Positions 26,405 through 34,110 of a stretch of 64,000 bases of DNA are shown here, piece by piece; the first letter of the stretch is position 1, and every line of letters starts with the position of its first letter. The notes under the pieces are model-generated. The model saw nothing but the letters and a program-made list of their open reading frames with translations, was not told the origin of the DNA and did no database searches. The stretch lies in assembly GCF_014384995.1 (NCBI RefSeq), contig NZ_JACRSY010000020.1, positions 6,485-70,484 on the forward strand. Reading direction: 5' to 3'. The position numbers and the translations under genes were made by a program. This stretch comes from Zhenhengia yiwuensis. GTDB taxonomy: Bacteria > Bacillota > Clostridia > Lachnospirales > Cellulosilyticaceae.

Positions 26405-28228
26405 ATGCCAAAGAAAAAAAGAATTTATTTAGCAGGATTACTATGTCTCGGTCTAATGGGGTATACGATAGAAGCAAAACAAGTAGAAAAACAGGAACTT
26501 AATAGCGAACTCCAAGTAGAGGAAGAACTTTATGAGCAGGTAGAAGAGTTAGAAGGTCAAGAAGAATTGGAAGAAGCCTGGCAGATTGATCAAAAGATCC
26601 AAGAAGCATTAAATATAGAACCAATTCGCTTTGAAAGTTTTATAAGTCAGGAGGGTGTTATAAATCAAAGTGATTTTGCAAGAATGCTTTGCTATACCTT
26701 AAGGCTTTCACCTCTCTATACACAAGTTCCTGATGAAGACCCTTACATTGCAAGTTTGAAAAAAGCTGGTATATGGAACGATGCCATACCACAGCAGCTT
26801 ACAGAATTCGATCAAGATATTATTGATCAGTGTATACAAATGGCTAAAGATTATAAAGGAGAGAGTCTATCTACATCTTTTTTTAAGCCTACACCTATTG
26901 GTTTTATGCAAAAAAGTACCATGAGGGTTAAGGTGAATGAGCAGATTTATCCTATGTATTACTTAAGTGATGTTAATTATGTAAGGCTTTCTGATTTAAG
27001 GCAAATAGGATTTGAAGTAACTTCTTATGAAGATTATATGCATTTAATTTTAAAGGAGAATACAGAAGCACTGCCTAAAGTACCCGAAATAAAATCTTTG
27101 ACTAACCAAGTTACTACTTTACATACAGAGAAGATTTACATAGGAAATGTATTAAGCTATGCATTAAAGTGTGGAGATGAAGTGCTTATTCCACTTAGGG
27201 GATTGAGTGAATACTATGATTTAAGCATTGAAGGGGAGTTATGCACGCTTAAAGAAAAGTATAATAGGAGTACCCATTATATAGAACTTGCGCCAGGTTT
27301 TGTACATAATATTTCAGATGAAATCATTCAGGTGCAAATAGTTAGCGTATTTTGGAATGGAAAAGAAATAATAGAGGATCAATTTACCATTCAAGAGCTT
27401 ATGCCAGATGAATATTATCCTCTTCATGAAGGACTTTATGCCTTAAACCAGGAAGTCGTTCATGCAAGTACTATGGTGGCAGAAATCCAAACTGATACGA
27501 TTAAGATGGTTGTTCCTTATAAAAGTTATGGGCAACATACAGAAAGTCTTTTGAAAAGTTATACACGCCATCAAAATGAAACTTTAGAGACTTATATGAA
27601 TAAGCTTTTTCCAGAATCTAAGATTATAGGAACTATGAAGTATGATACGAAAGGTTTTAAAAAGGGGGAAAAAGTAGAGGTATGGGCAGCAGAAGATGGC
27701 TATTATTATTATTTATTAAAAGAGGGTAAGAAGATAGAGGTACCGTGGAATAGTGTAAGCATTCCACCTAATCCGACTGTATGTAAAGAACAAGTGCCAA
27801 ACGAAGTCATAGAAGGTTATGTTAACAGTAAGCAGGTTAAAAGTAAAACACCGTATTTTATCTGGACCGACCTTTATAGACAAAGAACTTATGTTTTTGA
27901 GAATAAAGGAGGAAGCTGGAAGCTTTTAAAAAGTATGCCAACTTCTACAGGAAACAATAAAACACCTACACCAACAGGCGAATTTGAAGTCCAAGGTTAT
28001 GTGCCAGCCTTTGGAATGGACAAAGGATACCGTTGCAAAAATGCACTCCATTTATTTGGAGATTATCTCTATCATTCTGTTATGTTTGATGTAGGGGGGA
28101 GATATGTGTTAGGAGGACAGGGGCAGTTAGGGGAAAGAGCTTCTCATGGATGTCTTAGACTTTCACCAGAAAATAGTGAATGGCTTTATCAAACTATACC
28201 TTTAGGTACAAAAGTTTGGATTAGATAA
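26405..28228 (+). CDS. Secreted L,D-transpeptidase (YkuD domain)
   Basis: A 607-residue protein with an N-terminal signal segment (KKKRIYLAGLLCLGLMGYTIEA), an acidic Glu-rich stretch after it, a region resembling the copper-amine-oxidase N-terminal type repeat (about 185-290), and a C-terminal YkuD domain. The domain ends HSVMFD...ERASHGCLRLSPE, containing the SHGCxR catalytic cysteine motif. It would form 3-3 crosslinks in peptidoglycan or attach proteins to the wall. It diverges from mltG, another wall-remodelling gene, across a 139-base intergenic region. Confidence 0.88.
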   Translation: MPKKKRIYLAGLLCLGLMGYTIEAKQVEKQELNSELQVEEELYEQVEELEGQEELEEAWQIDQKIQEALNIEPIRFESFISQEGVINQSDFARMLCYTLRLSPLYTQVPDEDPYIASLKKAGIWNDAIPQQLTEFDQDIIDQCIQMAKDYKGESLSTSFFKPTPIGFMQKSTMRVKVNEQIYPMYYLSDVNYVRLSDLRQIGFEVTSYEDYMHLILKENTEALPKVPEIKSLTNQVTTLHTEKIYIGNVLSYALKCGDEVLIPLRGLSEYYDLSIEGELCTLKEKYNRSTHYIELAPGFVHNISDEIIQVQIVSVFWNGKEIIEDQFTIQELMPDEYYPLHEGLYALNQEVVHASTMVAEIQTDTIKMVVPYKSYGQHTESLLKSYTRHQNETLETYMNKLFPESKIIGTMKYDTKGFKKGEKVEVWAAEDGYYYYLLKEGKKIEVPWNSVSIPPNPTVCKEQVPNEVIEGYVNSKQVKSKTPYFIWTDLYRQRTYVFENKGGSWKLLKSMPTSTGNNKTPTPTGEFEVQGYVPAFGMDKGYRCKNALHLFGDYLYHSVMFDVGGRYVLGGQGQLGERASHGCLRLSPENSEWLYQTIPLGTKVWIR

Positions 28229-28242
28229 TAAATAAAATGGAT

Positions 28243-28271
28243 TTGGAATATGCTAGGTTATGTGATAAAAT
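28243..28271 (+). promoter_or_regulatory. Promoter of the M18 aminopeptidase gene
   Basis: TTGGAA (28243-28248), a 17-base spacer, TAAAAT (28266-28271). Confidence 0.6.
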
Positions 28272-28314
28272 ATTTAAGTCTAAAACATTTAGAAAATACT
28301 AAGGAGGAATAAAC

Positions 28315-29709
28315 ATGTCAGACTTAAACAAAGAGTACAAAAGTGCATGGGAAACATACACAGAAGAAGACAAAAAAGCTTTATTTGCTTATGGTGAACG
28401 CTATAGAAAATTCATTTCTGATAATAAAACAGAACGTGAATGTATAAAAAGTATGGTTAAAACAGCCGAAGAAGCTGGATACAGAAATATTGAAGACTGT
28501 ATTGCAAAAGGTGAAAGACTTCAAGCTGGAGATAAAGTTTATGCAAATTACAATGATAAAACTTTACTCATGTTCTGCATTGGTCAGGAACATATTGCAA
28601 ATGGACTTAATCTTTTAGGCGCACATCTTGATTCACCAAGACTTGACCTTAAACCAAATCCACTTTATGAAGATACAAACTTTGCAATGTTCAAAACACA
28701 TTACTATGGTGGTGTTAAAAAGTATCAATGGGTAGCTATGCCACTATCTATCCATGGTATTGTTGCTAAAAAAGATGGTACAGTTGTAGATGTTGTTATT
28801 GGTGAAGATGAAACAGATCCAGTAGTAGGTATTTCTGACTTACTTATCCACCTTTCAGGTGAACAAATGCAAAAGAAATTAGGAGAAGCTATTGCAGGTG
28901 AAGATCTTAACATTTGTTTAGGTACACTTCCGTTAGAGGGTGAAGAAAAAGATAAAGTAAAAGCAAACATTTTAAAGCTTCTTAATGACAAATACGGCAT
29001 TACAGAAGAAGACTTTGTATCAGCTGAAATTCAAATCGTTCCAGCAGGTGCTGCACGTGACTACGGCTTAGATAGAAGTATGGTTATGGGATACGGTCAA
29101 GATGACAGAGTATGTGGCTATGCATCTTTTGAAGCACAACTTGAAGTAGAAAATCCAGCACGTACAACAGGTACAATTCTTGTTGACAAAGAAGAAATCG
29201 GTAGCGTGGGGGCTTCTGGTATGCAATCTAAATTCTTTGAAAATATGGTTGCAGAGCTCATTGGTCTTACAGGTGAGTACTCAGACCTGACTTTAAGAAG
29301 AGCTTTAAGTCGCTCAAAAATGTTATCCTCTGATGTAACAGCAGGACATGATCCTAATTATCCATCTGTTTTAGAAAAAAATAACGCAGCATACTTTGGT
29401 AAAGGTGTTGTATTTAGCAAATATACAGGTTCACGTGGTAAATCAGGTTCAAATGAAGCGAATGCAGAATACGTAGCTTACTTACGTAGAATTATGGAAG
29501 AAAATAATGTTATCTGGCAAACAGCAGAACTTGGACGTATTGATTTAGGTGGCGGTGGTACAATCGCTTACATCTTAGCAAACTACGGTATGGACGTAAT
29601 TGACTGTGGGGTACCAGTTCATAGCATGCATGCACCATGGGAAATTACAAGTAAAGTAGACCTTTACGAAATGCGTAAAGCGTATATTGCTTTCTTAAAA
29701 AATGCATAA
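28315..29709 (+). CDS. M18 family aminopeptidase
   Basis: A 464-residue metallo-aminopeptidase. The motifs GAHLDSPRLDLKP (first metal His/Asp), DKEEIGSVGASGM (catalytic Glu pair) and VPVHSMHAPWE (last metal His) are in family order. M18 enzymes are cytosolic, form tetrahedral dodecamers and trim N-terminal acidic or neutral residues from peptides. Codon use is biased toward highly expressed codons. It is followed 35 bases on by a cyclophilin and then an M19 dipeptidase, suggesting a peptide-turnover operon. Confidence 0.92.
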   Translation: MSDLNKEYKSAWETYTEEDKKALFAYGERYRKFISDNKTERECIKSMVKTAEEAGYRNIEDCIAKGERLQAGDKVYANYNDKTLLMFCIGQEHIANGLNLLGAHLDSPRLDLKPNPLYEDTNFAMFKTHYYGGVKKYQWVAMPLSIHGIVAKKDGTVVDVVIGEDETDPVVGISDLLIHLSGEQMQKKLGEAIAGEDLNICLGTLPLEGEEKDKVKANILKLLNDKYGITEEDFVSAEIQIVPAGAARDYGLDRSMVMGYGQDDRVCGYASFEAQLEVENPARTTGTILVDKEEIGSVGASGMQSKFFENMVAELIGLTGEYSDLTLRRALSRSKMLSSDVTAGHDPNYPSVLEKNNAAYFGKGVVFSKYTGSRGKSGSNEANAEYVAYLRRIMEENNVIWQTAELGRIDLGGGGTIAYILANYGMDVIDCGVPVHSMHAPWEITSKVDLYEMRKAYIAFLKNA

Positions 29710-29744
29710 TATTAAACTAGAAAAGTAAGAAAGGAAGTTTAAAA

Positions 29745-30269
29745 ATGGAAAACTTAAATCCAATTGTAACCATCACAATGGAAGATGGGAGTATTATCAA
29801 AGTAGAACTTTATCCAGAAATCGCACCAAATACAGTAGCAAACTTCATCAGCCTTGTAAAAAAAGGATTTTATGATGGACTTACTTTCCACCGTGTAATT
29901 CGCGGCTTTATGATTCAAGGTGGATGTCCACAAGGTACAGGTACAGGTGGACCAGGTTACCATATTAAAGGTGAATTCAGTGGAAATGGTGTACAAAACA
30001 ACTTAAAACATACTAAAGGAGTTATCTCTATGGCACGTGCTATGGATCCTAACTCAGCAGGTTCACAGTTCTTCATTATGCATGAAGATTCTCCACATCT
30101 TGATGGCCAATATGCAGCATTTGGTAAAGTTGTAGAAGGTATAGATACAGTAGATTATATTGCCACAGTACGCACAAATCCTATGGATAAACCACTTACA
30201 CCAGTTGTGATTAAATCTATGACAGTAGATACAAAAGGTAAAGAATACGACGAACCAGTTAAAAAGTAG
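29745..30269 (+). CDS. Cytosolic peptidyl-prolyl cis-trans isomerase (cyclophilin)
   Basis: A 174-residue single-domain cyclophilin without a signal peptide. FHRVIRGFMIQGG carries the catalytic arginine; SAGSQFFIMHEDSPHLDGQYAAFGKV is the central signature. It speeds proline isomerisation during folding. A second cyclophilin with a membrane anchor is encoded at 32738. Confidence 0.95.
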   Translation: MENLNPIVTITMEDGSIIKVELYPEIAPNTVANFISLVKKGFYDGLTFHRVIRGFMIQGGCPQGTGTGGPGYHIKGEFSGNGVQNNLKHTKGVISMARAMDPNSAGSQFFIMHEDSPHLDGQYAAFGKVVEGIDTVDYIATVRTNPMDKPLTPVVIKSMTVDTKGKEYDEPVKK

Positions 30270-30277
30270 GTGAATAA

Positions 30278-31201
30278 ATGTCTTTTATTGATTTGCACTG
30301 TGATACAGCCAGTCTTATATTTGAGAACAAGGCCCACCTTAATCGCAATGACTATCATGTAGACATAGAAAAAATGAAAGCATCCCACTATCTTGCACAG
30401 TGGTTTGCTTTCTTTATTGACATAAAAGGGCTAAAAAATACAGATCCTTTTATCTATTTAAAGGAAATGTATGCATACTTTAAAGCAGAAGTAGAAGCAA
30501 ATCCGGATACAATATGTATTGTTTCTACTTATAAGGATTACTTAAAATGCAAGGCAGAAAATAAAATTGCAGCTTTTCTCTCTTTAGAAGAAGGAGAAGC
30601 TATAGCAGGTGTGAATGATCCTTTAGAAAAGCTTATGGAGCTTGGTGTCACTATGATGACACTTACGTGGAATCATATGAATACATGGGGATACCCCCAT
30701 TCCATCCTAAAAGGTCTTACCCCTAAAGGTTGCGAGCTTTTAGAAGGGCTTAATCATACACCCATCCTACTAGATGTCTCCCACTTATCAGAAAGTGCCT
30801 TTAAAGATATTACAAGACTTTATAAGAAGCCTATTATTGCTTCACATTGCAATGCAAGAAACTATTATGACCATACAAGAAATCTATCAGATGAAGCTAT
30901 GAAGGTTATTGCAGAAAGTGGCGGCATTATAGGAACTAACCTCTATAGTTACTTCCTTAATACTTCAAACCATACTTCTATAGAAGATCTACTTAGAAAT
31001 ATGCAATATGTTTATAATCAGGTAGGAGAAGAAGCTTTAGCGATTGGAGCAGATTTTGATGGAATGAGTTGTAATTTAGAAGTATGTAATTGCGGAGAAA
31101 TGGATAAACTTATGGGTAGCATGACACGTATTTTTCCAATGCGTATCATAGAAAAAATCTGTTATAGTAATGCGGAACGCATCATTCGAGAAAATTTATA
31201 A
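30278..31201 (+). CDS. Membrane dipeptidase-like protein (peptidase M19)
   Basis: A 307-residue TIM-barrel metallopeptidase. The first metal motif is FIDLHCDT at the very N-terminus, the bridging Glu is in SLEEGEAI, and the later metal/substrate motifs are LDVSHLSES, IASHCNAR and IGADFDGM. Family members hydrolyse dipeptides, including D-residue-containing ones. There is no signal peptide, so it is probably cytosolic despite the family name. It lies 8 bases after the cyclophilin gene. Confidence 0.92.
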   Translation: MSFIDLHCDTASLIFENKAHLNRNDYHVDIEKMKASHYLAQWFAFFIDIKGLKNTDPFIYLKEMYAYFKAEVEANPDTICIVSTYKDYLKCKAENKIAAFLSLEEGEAIAGVNDPLEKLMELGVTMMTLTWNHMNTWGYPHSILKGLTPKGCELLEGLNHTPILLDVSHLSESAFKDITRLYKKPIIASHCNARNYYDHTRNLSDEAMKVIAESGGIIGTNLYSYFLNTSNHTSIEDLLRNMQYVYNQVGEEALAIGADFDGMSCNLEVCNCGEMDKLMGSMTRIFPMRIIEKICYSNAERIIRENL

Positions 31202-31209
31202 GCTTTTTC

Positions 31210-31238
31210 TTGGAAAAAATGTCCACTAATGCTATAAT
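31210..31238 (+). promoter_or_regulatory. Promoter of the Cys/His-rich DUF1292 gene
   Basis: TTGGAA (31210-31215), a 17-base spacer, TATAAT (31233-31238). Confidence 0.65.
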
Positions 31239-31276
31239 GGGAATATAGTTCTTTTAATTAAGAAGGGAGAATTACA

Positions 31277-31645
31277 ATGGAAGAAAATAAAACATGTGGA
31301 TGTTCACACGATGAAGGTTGCTGCGGTGGCGCTTCACATACTCATGATCATGAAGGATGTGGATGTTCAGGTGGACATGATGAACCAGTAATCTACGTAA
31401 CATTCGAAGATGAAGACAAAGAAGTAGCTTGCGATGTATTAGGAATCTTTGAAGTTGAGGATCAAGAATATATTGCTTTAGCACCACAAGATGAAGAAGA
31501 AGTACTTATCTATCGTTATTCAGAAAACGGAGAAGATATCCAATTAGATGAAATCAACTCTGATGAAGAATACGAAAAAGTAGCTGCTGAATTCGATGAT
31601 TTATTCTTTGGTGAGTTAGAAGAAGCTCCAGAAACAGAAGAATAA
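31277..31645 (+). CDS. DUF1292 protein with a Cys/His-rich N-terminal tail
   Basis: A 122-residue acidic protein. The C-terminal roughly 85 residues are a DUF1292 domain like that of the gene at 19884. The first roughly 38 residues hold seven Cys and five His in CGCSHDEGCCGG and HTHDHEGCGCSGGH patterns, which look like a metal-binding tail. Function unknown. It is monocistronic, bounded by its own promoter and a perfect terminator, and its codon use suggests good expression. Confidence 0.82.
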   Translation: MEENKTCGCSHDEGCCGGASHTHDHEGCGCSGGHDEPVIYVTFEDEDKEVACDVLGIFEVEDQEYIALAPQDEEEVLIYRYSENGEDIQLDEINSDEEYEKVAAEFDDLFFGELEEAPETEE

Positions 31646-31648
31646 CTT

Positions 31649-31679
31649 AAAACAGGATACTTAAGTATCCTGTTTTTTT
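31649..31679 (+). terminator. Terminator after the Cys/His-rich DUF1292 gene
   Basis: A perfect 28-base palindrome with AAAACAGGATACTT as its left arm, followed by a run of seven T. Confidence 0.93.
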
Positions 31680-31682
31680 ATG

Positions 31683-31711
31683 TTTACGACTAAGGGGCTT
31701 TAACCTATAAT
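31683..31711 (+). promoter_or_regulatory. Promoter of the GIY-YIG gene, ending 7 bases before its start codon
   Basis: TTTACG (31683-31688), a 17-base spacer, TATAAT (31706-31711). Transcription should start at about 31718-31719, on the ATG itself. Confidence 0.65.
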
Positions 31712-31718
31712 AAAGACT

Positions 31719-32684
31719 ATGAAAAAGGATACTATACTTAAAAAGAAACTAGAAAATACATTAAATTGTTCAGGTGTTTATAAAATGCTTGACGAAAAAG
31801 GTAATATCTTGTATATTGGAAAATCTATTGCCTTAAAAAAACGTATTCACTCTTATTTTGCTAAAGAGCTGAATCGCAATAATAAAGTTAAACAAATGGT
31901 TAAACGTATAAAGGATATAGAGGTCTATTACACAGACACAGAACTTGATGCACTTCTCTTAGAATGCAAGTGGATTAGACAGTATAAACCGCCTTATAAT
32001 ACGGCTTTAATGCATCCAGAAAAATATAGTTATTTTACTGCTACAGATGAAGGTTGTATTTTAGAATGGGTGAAAAACAAACCTATGAAAGAGGCATTTA
32101 TTCTAGGTCCTATGACACATAAAAGCCTTGCAAGAGGTGCTTATGCTTACTTGAAAAAACGTTACCCATATGCAGTTTGTTCTAGAAAAATAGGAAGCTG
32201 TATGGATTATGTAACGGGGAGGTGTAAGGGGTATTGTGCAGATGATCATTATCCATCCTTAACAGCTCAAGTGATAGAGGAACTAAAAAATACAAAAATC
32301 ATCGAAGAGCAGCTGACAAAACAAATGGAAAGACTAGCAGATAACTGGGAATTTGAAAAGGCAAAGGAAGTATATGAGCAATTAAAAGGGCTGAAATATA
32401 TGAGTAAACTTTATGAGATGACTACAGTTATACAAGAAGAAACTTATATAGGTAAACTACCTATTCCAGATACTTTTTATTATAAATACTATCTTATTAA
32501 AGGTGGTCAGATCGTAGCTACTTTAAAAGGCGTAGGTGCTGAAGAAGAAGAAATTCTAAAGAAACTACGTAGGATAGGAAGATTGGAACATAAAGTGGTT
32601 CTAGAGGTAGATAAAGAGAATATTGAGACTATAAAAATCATCTATAGCTTTAGAAAGAAAAAAATGAAAGTCTTTAAAGTATAA
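31719..32684 (+). CDS. Stand-alone GIY-YIG nuclease with UVR motif (UvrC N-half / Cho-like)
   Basis: A 321-residue protein equal to the N-terminal half of UvrC. The GIY-YIG domain (SGVYKMLDEKGNILYIGKS, about residues 18-36) is followed by a cysteine-containing region with four Cys (about 144-160) and a UVR helical pair (about 195-225, WEFEKAKEVYEQL). The RNase H-like EndoV half and the HhH tail of UvrC are missing, as in Cho. It would make a 3' incision at DNA lesions presented by UvrB. There is no ribosome binding site before the ATG, and the next in-frame Met would cut into the GIY motif. Confidence 0.83.
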   Translation: MKKDTILKKKLENTLNCSGVYKMLDEKGNILYIGKSIALKKRIHSYFAKELNRNNKVKQMVKRIKDIEVYYTDTELDALLLECKWIRQYKPPYNTALMHPEKYSYFTATDEGCILEWVKNKPMKEAFILGPMTHKSLARGAYAYLKKRYPYAVCSRKIGSCMDYVTGRCKGYCADDHYPSLTAQVIEELKNTKIIEEQLTKQMERLADNWEFEKAKEVYEQLKGLKYMSKLYEMTTVIQEETYIGKLPIPDTFYYKYYLIKGGQIVATLKGVGAEEEEILKKLRRIGRLEHKVVLEVDKENIETIKIIYSFRKKKMKVFKV

Positions 32685-32737
32685 AATTTGAAACATTTCC
32701 CTATACTATAACAAAATACAAATGAAAGAGGATTTTT

Positions 32738-33379
32738 GTGAAAAAAGTAGTGTTTTGTTTAAGTATAGTAAGTGTTTTACTGTTTATGTTTATTATGAAT
32801 AAGTCTATTGAAATCAGCAATTGGAATGCAGATAACCATCCTATTGCAACAGTGTATTTGAGCAATGATACAAGTTTTAAGGTAGAGCTATATCCTGAAG
32901 AAGCTCCTAATACAGTGAATAATTTTATTTATTTGGCACAGTCTCATTATTATGATGGTACGAAGATTAATCGTATATTGCCAAACTACTTAATTCAAGC
33001 AGGGGACCCTATTGGTAACAAAAAGGGGTTTCCAGGTTATTATATTAAAAGTGAGTGTCGCTACAATGGTGTAAACAACCGTTTAAAACATAAAAAAGGT
33101 ACACTTTCTATGGCACGTAGTGAAACCTTTAATACAGAAGGCAGCCAGTTTTTTATTTTGCTTCAAGATGACTGGCAGTTAGATGGAAAGTATGCAGCCT
33201 TTGGACGTATTATAGAGGGTATGGAATATGTAGTAGAATTAGGAGAGGCCGGAGTCAATGTAGATTATACACCTGTCAAACCTATTCAGATAGATACCAT
33301 TAAAGTAGAAAATTATGAAGCAGTCTATGAGATGCCTAGTGTACTCAGTGTACAGGAAGTTTTAGCTCAAGATGATTAA
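32738..33379 (+). CDS. Membrane-anchored cyclophilin-type peptidyl-prolyl isomerase
   Basis: A 213-residue protein with one N-terminal membrane segment (about residues 4-20) followed by a cyclophilin domain. The domain keeps GSQFFIL and DGKYAAFGR; the catalytic-loop arginine is in NRILPNYLIQAG rather than the usual FHRV. It probably works outside the cell membrane on secreted proteins. It starts with GTG after GAAAGAGG. Its last codons overlap the potassium channel gene by 8 bases. Confidence 0.88.
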   Translation: MKKVVFCLSIVSVLLFMFIMNKSIEISNWNADNHPIATVYLSNDTSFKVELYPEEAPNTVNNFIYLAQSHYYDGTKINRILPNYLIQAGDPIGNKKGFPGYYIKSECRYNGVNNRLKHKKGTLSMARSETFNTEGSQFFILLQDDWQLDGKYAAFGRIIEGMEYVVELGEAGVNVDYTPVKPIQIDTIKVENYEAVYEMPSVLSVQEVLAQDD

Positions 33380-34022
33380 GCATCATTATGAATACTTAAT
33401 TCATTGGTGTATTTCACCTACTTTATTTGTAAGTTCTTCCTATAAAAAGAGAGCGCTAACACCAAGAGAACGTGGTAAACGTGTCAGGACACTGAATATT
33501 ACTTATTTTACTGTAGCATGTATTTTGTTTACCAGTATTATAATTTTATATATGACACATACTATAACTCATATAAACACCTTTTTAATTGGATTTTATA
33601 TACTGTGGAGTTTATCACGTGTCAATGAAATCTTTATGGCTTTTATGAAAGATGTCTTTGATAAGCTTAACCCTAGAAAACGTAAGAAAAATGGCTTGCA
33701 GTACTATGAACGCATTGCATTAGCTTTAAGGAGCTTTATAGAGCTTATTCTTCATTATGCCATGCTTTACTATTTATTAGATACATGTTTTGTAAGATAT
33801 GGTCTTTGGAACGGCCTCTTTAATCAACCACTACGTGACCCGCTTACAGCACTTTATTTTAGTTTAATTACAATCGTATCCATTGGATATGGTGACTATT
33901 ATCCTATACATCCCATTAGTAAGCTTTTGGTGATGTATGAAATTATAAATGGTTTATTATTATTAGCAGTAAGTTTTACCGTTTATGTCGGATTAGATTT
34001 AGATGAAAAAGAGGCCTCTTAG
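33372..34022 (+). CDS. Two-TM potassium channel family protein
   Basis: A 216-residue membrane protein with hydrophobic segments at about 42-85, 115-135 and 190-210. The pore loop TIVSIGYGDYYP has its GYGD selectivity filter at residues 172-175, just before the last segment. This is the ion-channel-2 (Pfam Ion_trans_2) pattern. The filter reads SIGYGD rather than TVGYGD, still compatible with K+ selectivity. There is no RCK/TrkA-N ligand domain. It overlaps the upstream cyclophilin by 8 bases, so translation is probably coupled. Confidence 0.85.
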   Translation: MIKHHYEYLIHWCISPTLFVSSSYKKRALTPRERGKRVRTLNITYFTVACILFTSIIILYMTHTITHINTFLIGFYILWSLSRVNEIFMAFMKDVFDKLNPRKRKKNGLQYYERIALALRSFIELILHYAMLYYLLDTCFVRYGLWNGLFNQPLRDPLTALYFSLITIVSIGYGDYYPIHPISKLLVMYEIINGLLLLAVSFTVYVGLDLDEKEAS

Positions 34023-34033
34023 CCTCTTTTTTT
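34006..34033 (+). terminator. Terminator at the 3' end of the channel gene
   Basis: AAAAAGAGG and CCTCTTTTTTT arms; the stem overlaps the last codons of the channel gene. Confidence 0.85.
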
Positions 34034-34047
34034 GTCTGATTCAAAAC

Positions 34048-34076
34048 TTGACAAGTGTTGAAGCATATTTTACAGT
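34048..34076 (+). promoter_or_regulatory. Promoter of the topoisomerase pair
   Basis: TTGACA (34048-34053), a 17-base spacer, TACAGT (34071-34076). Confidence 0.55.
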
Positions 34077-34110
34077 ATTAAAATGAGAATAAATTTGCAG
34101 GTGATAAAAA

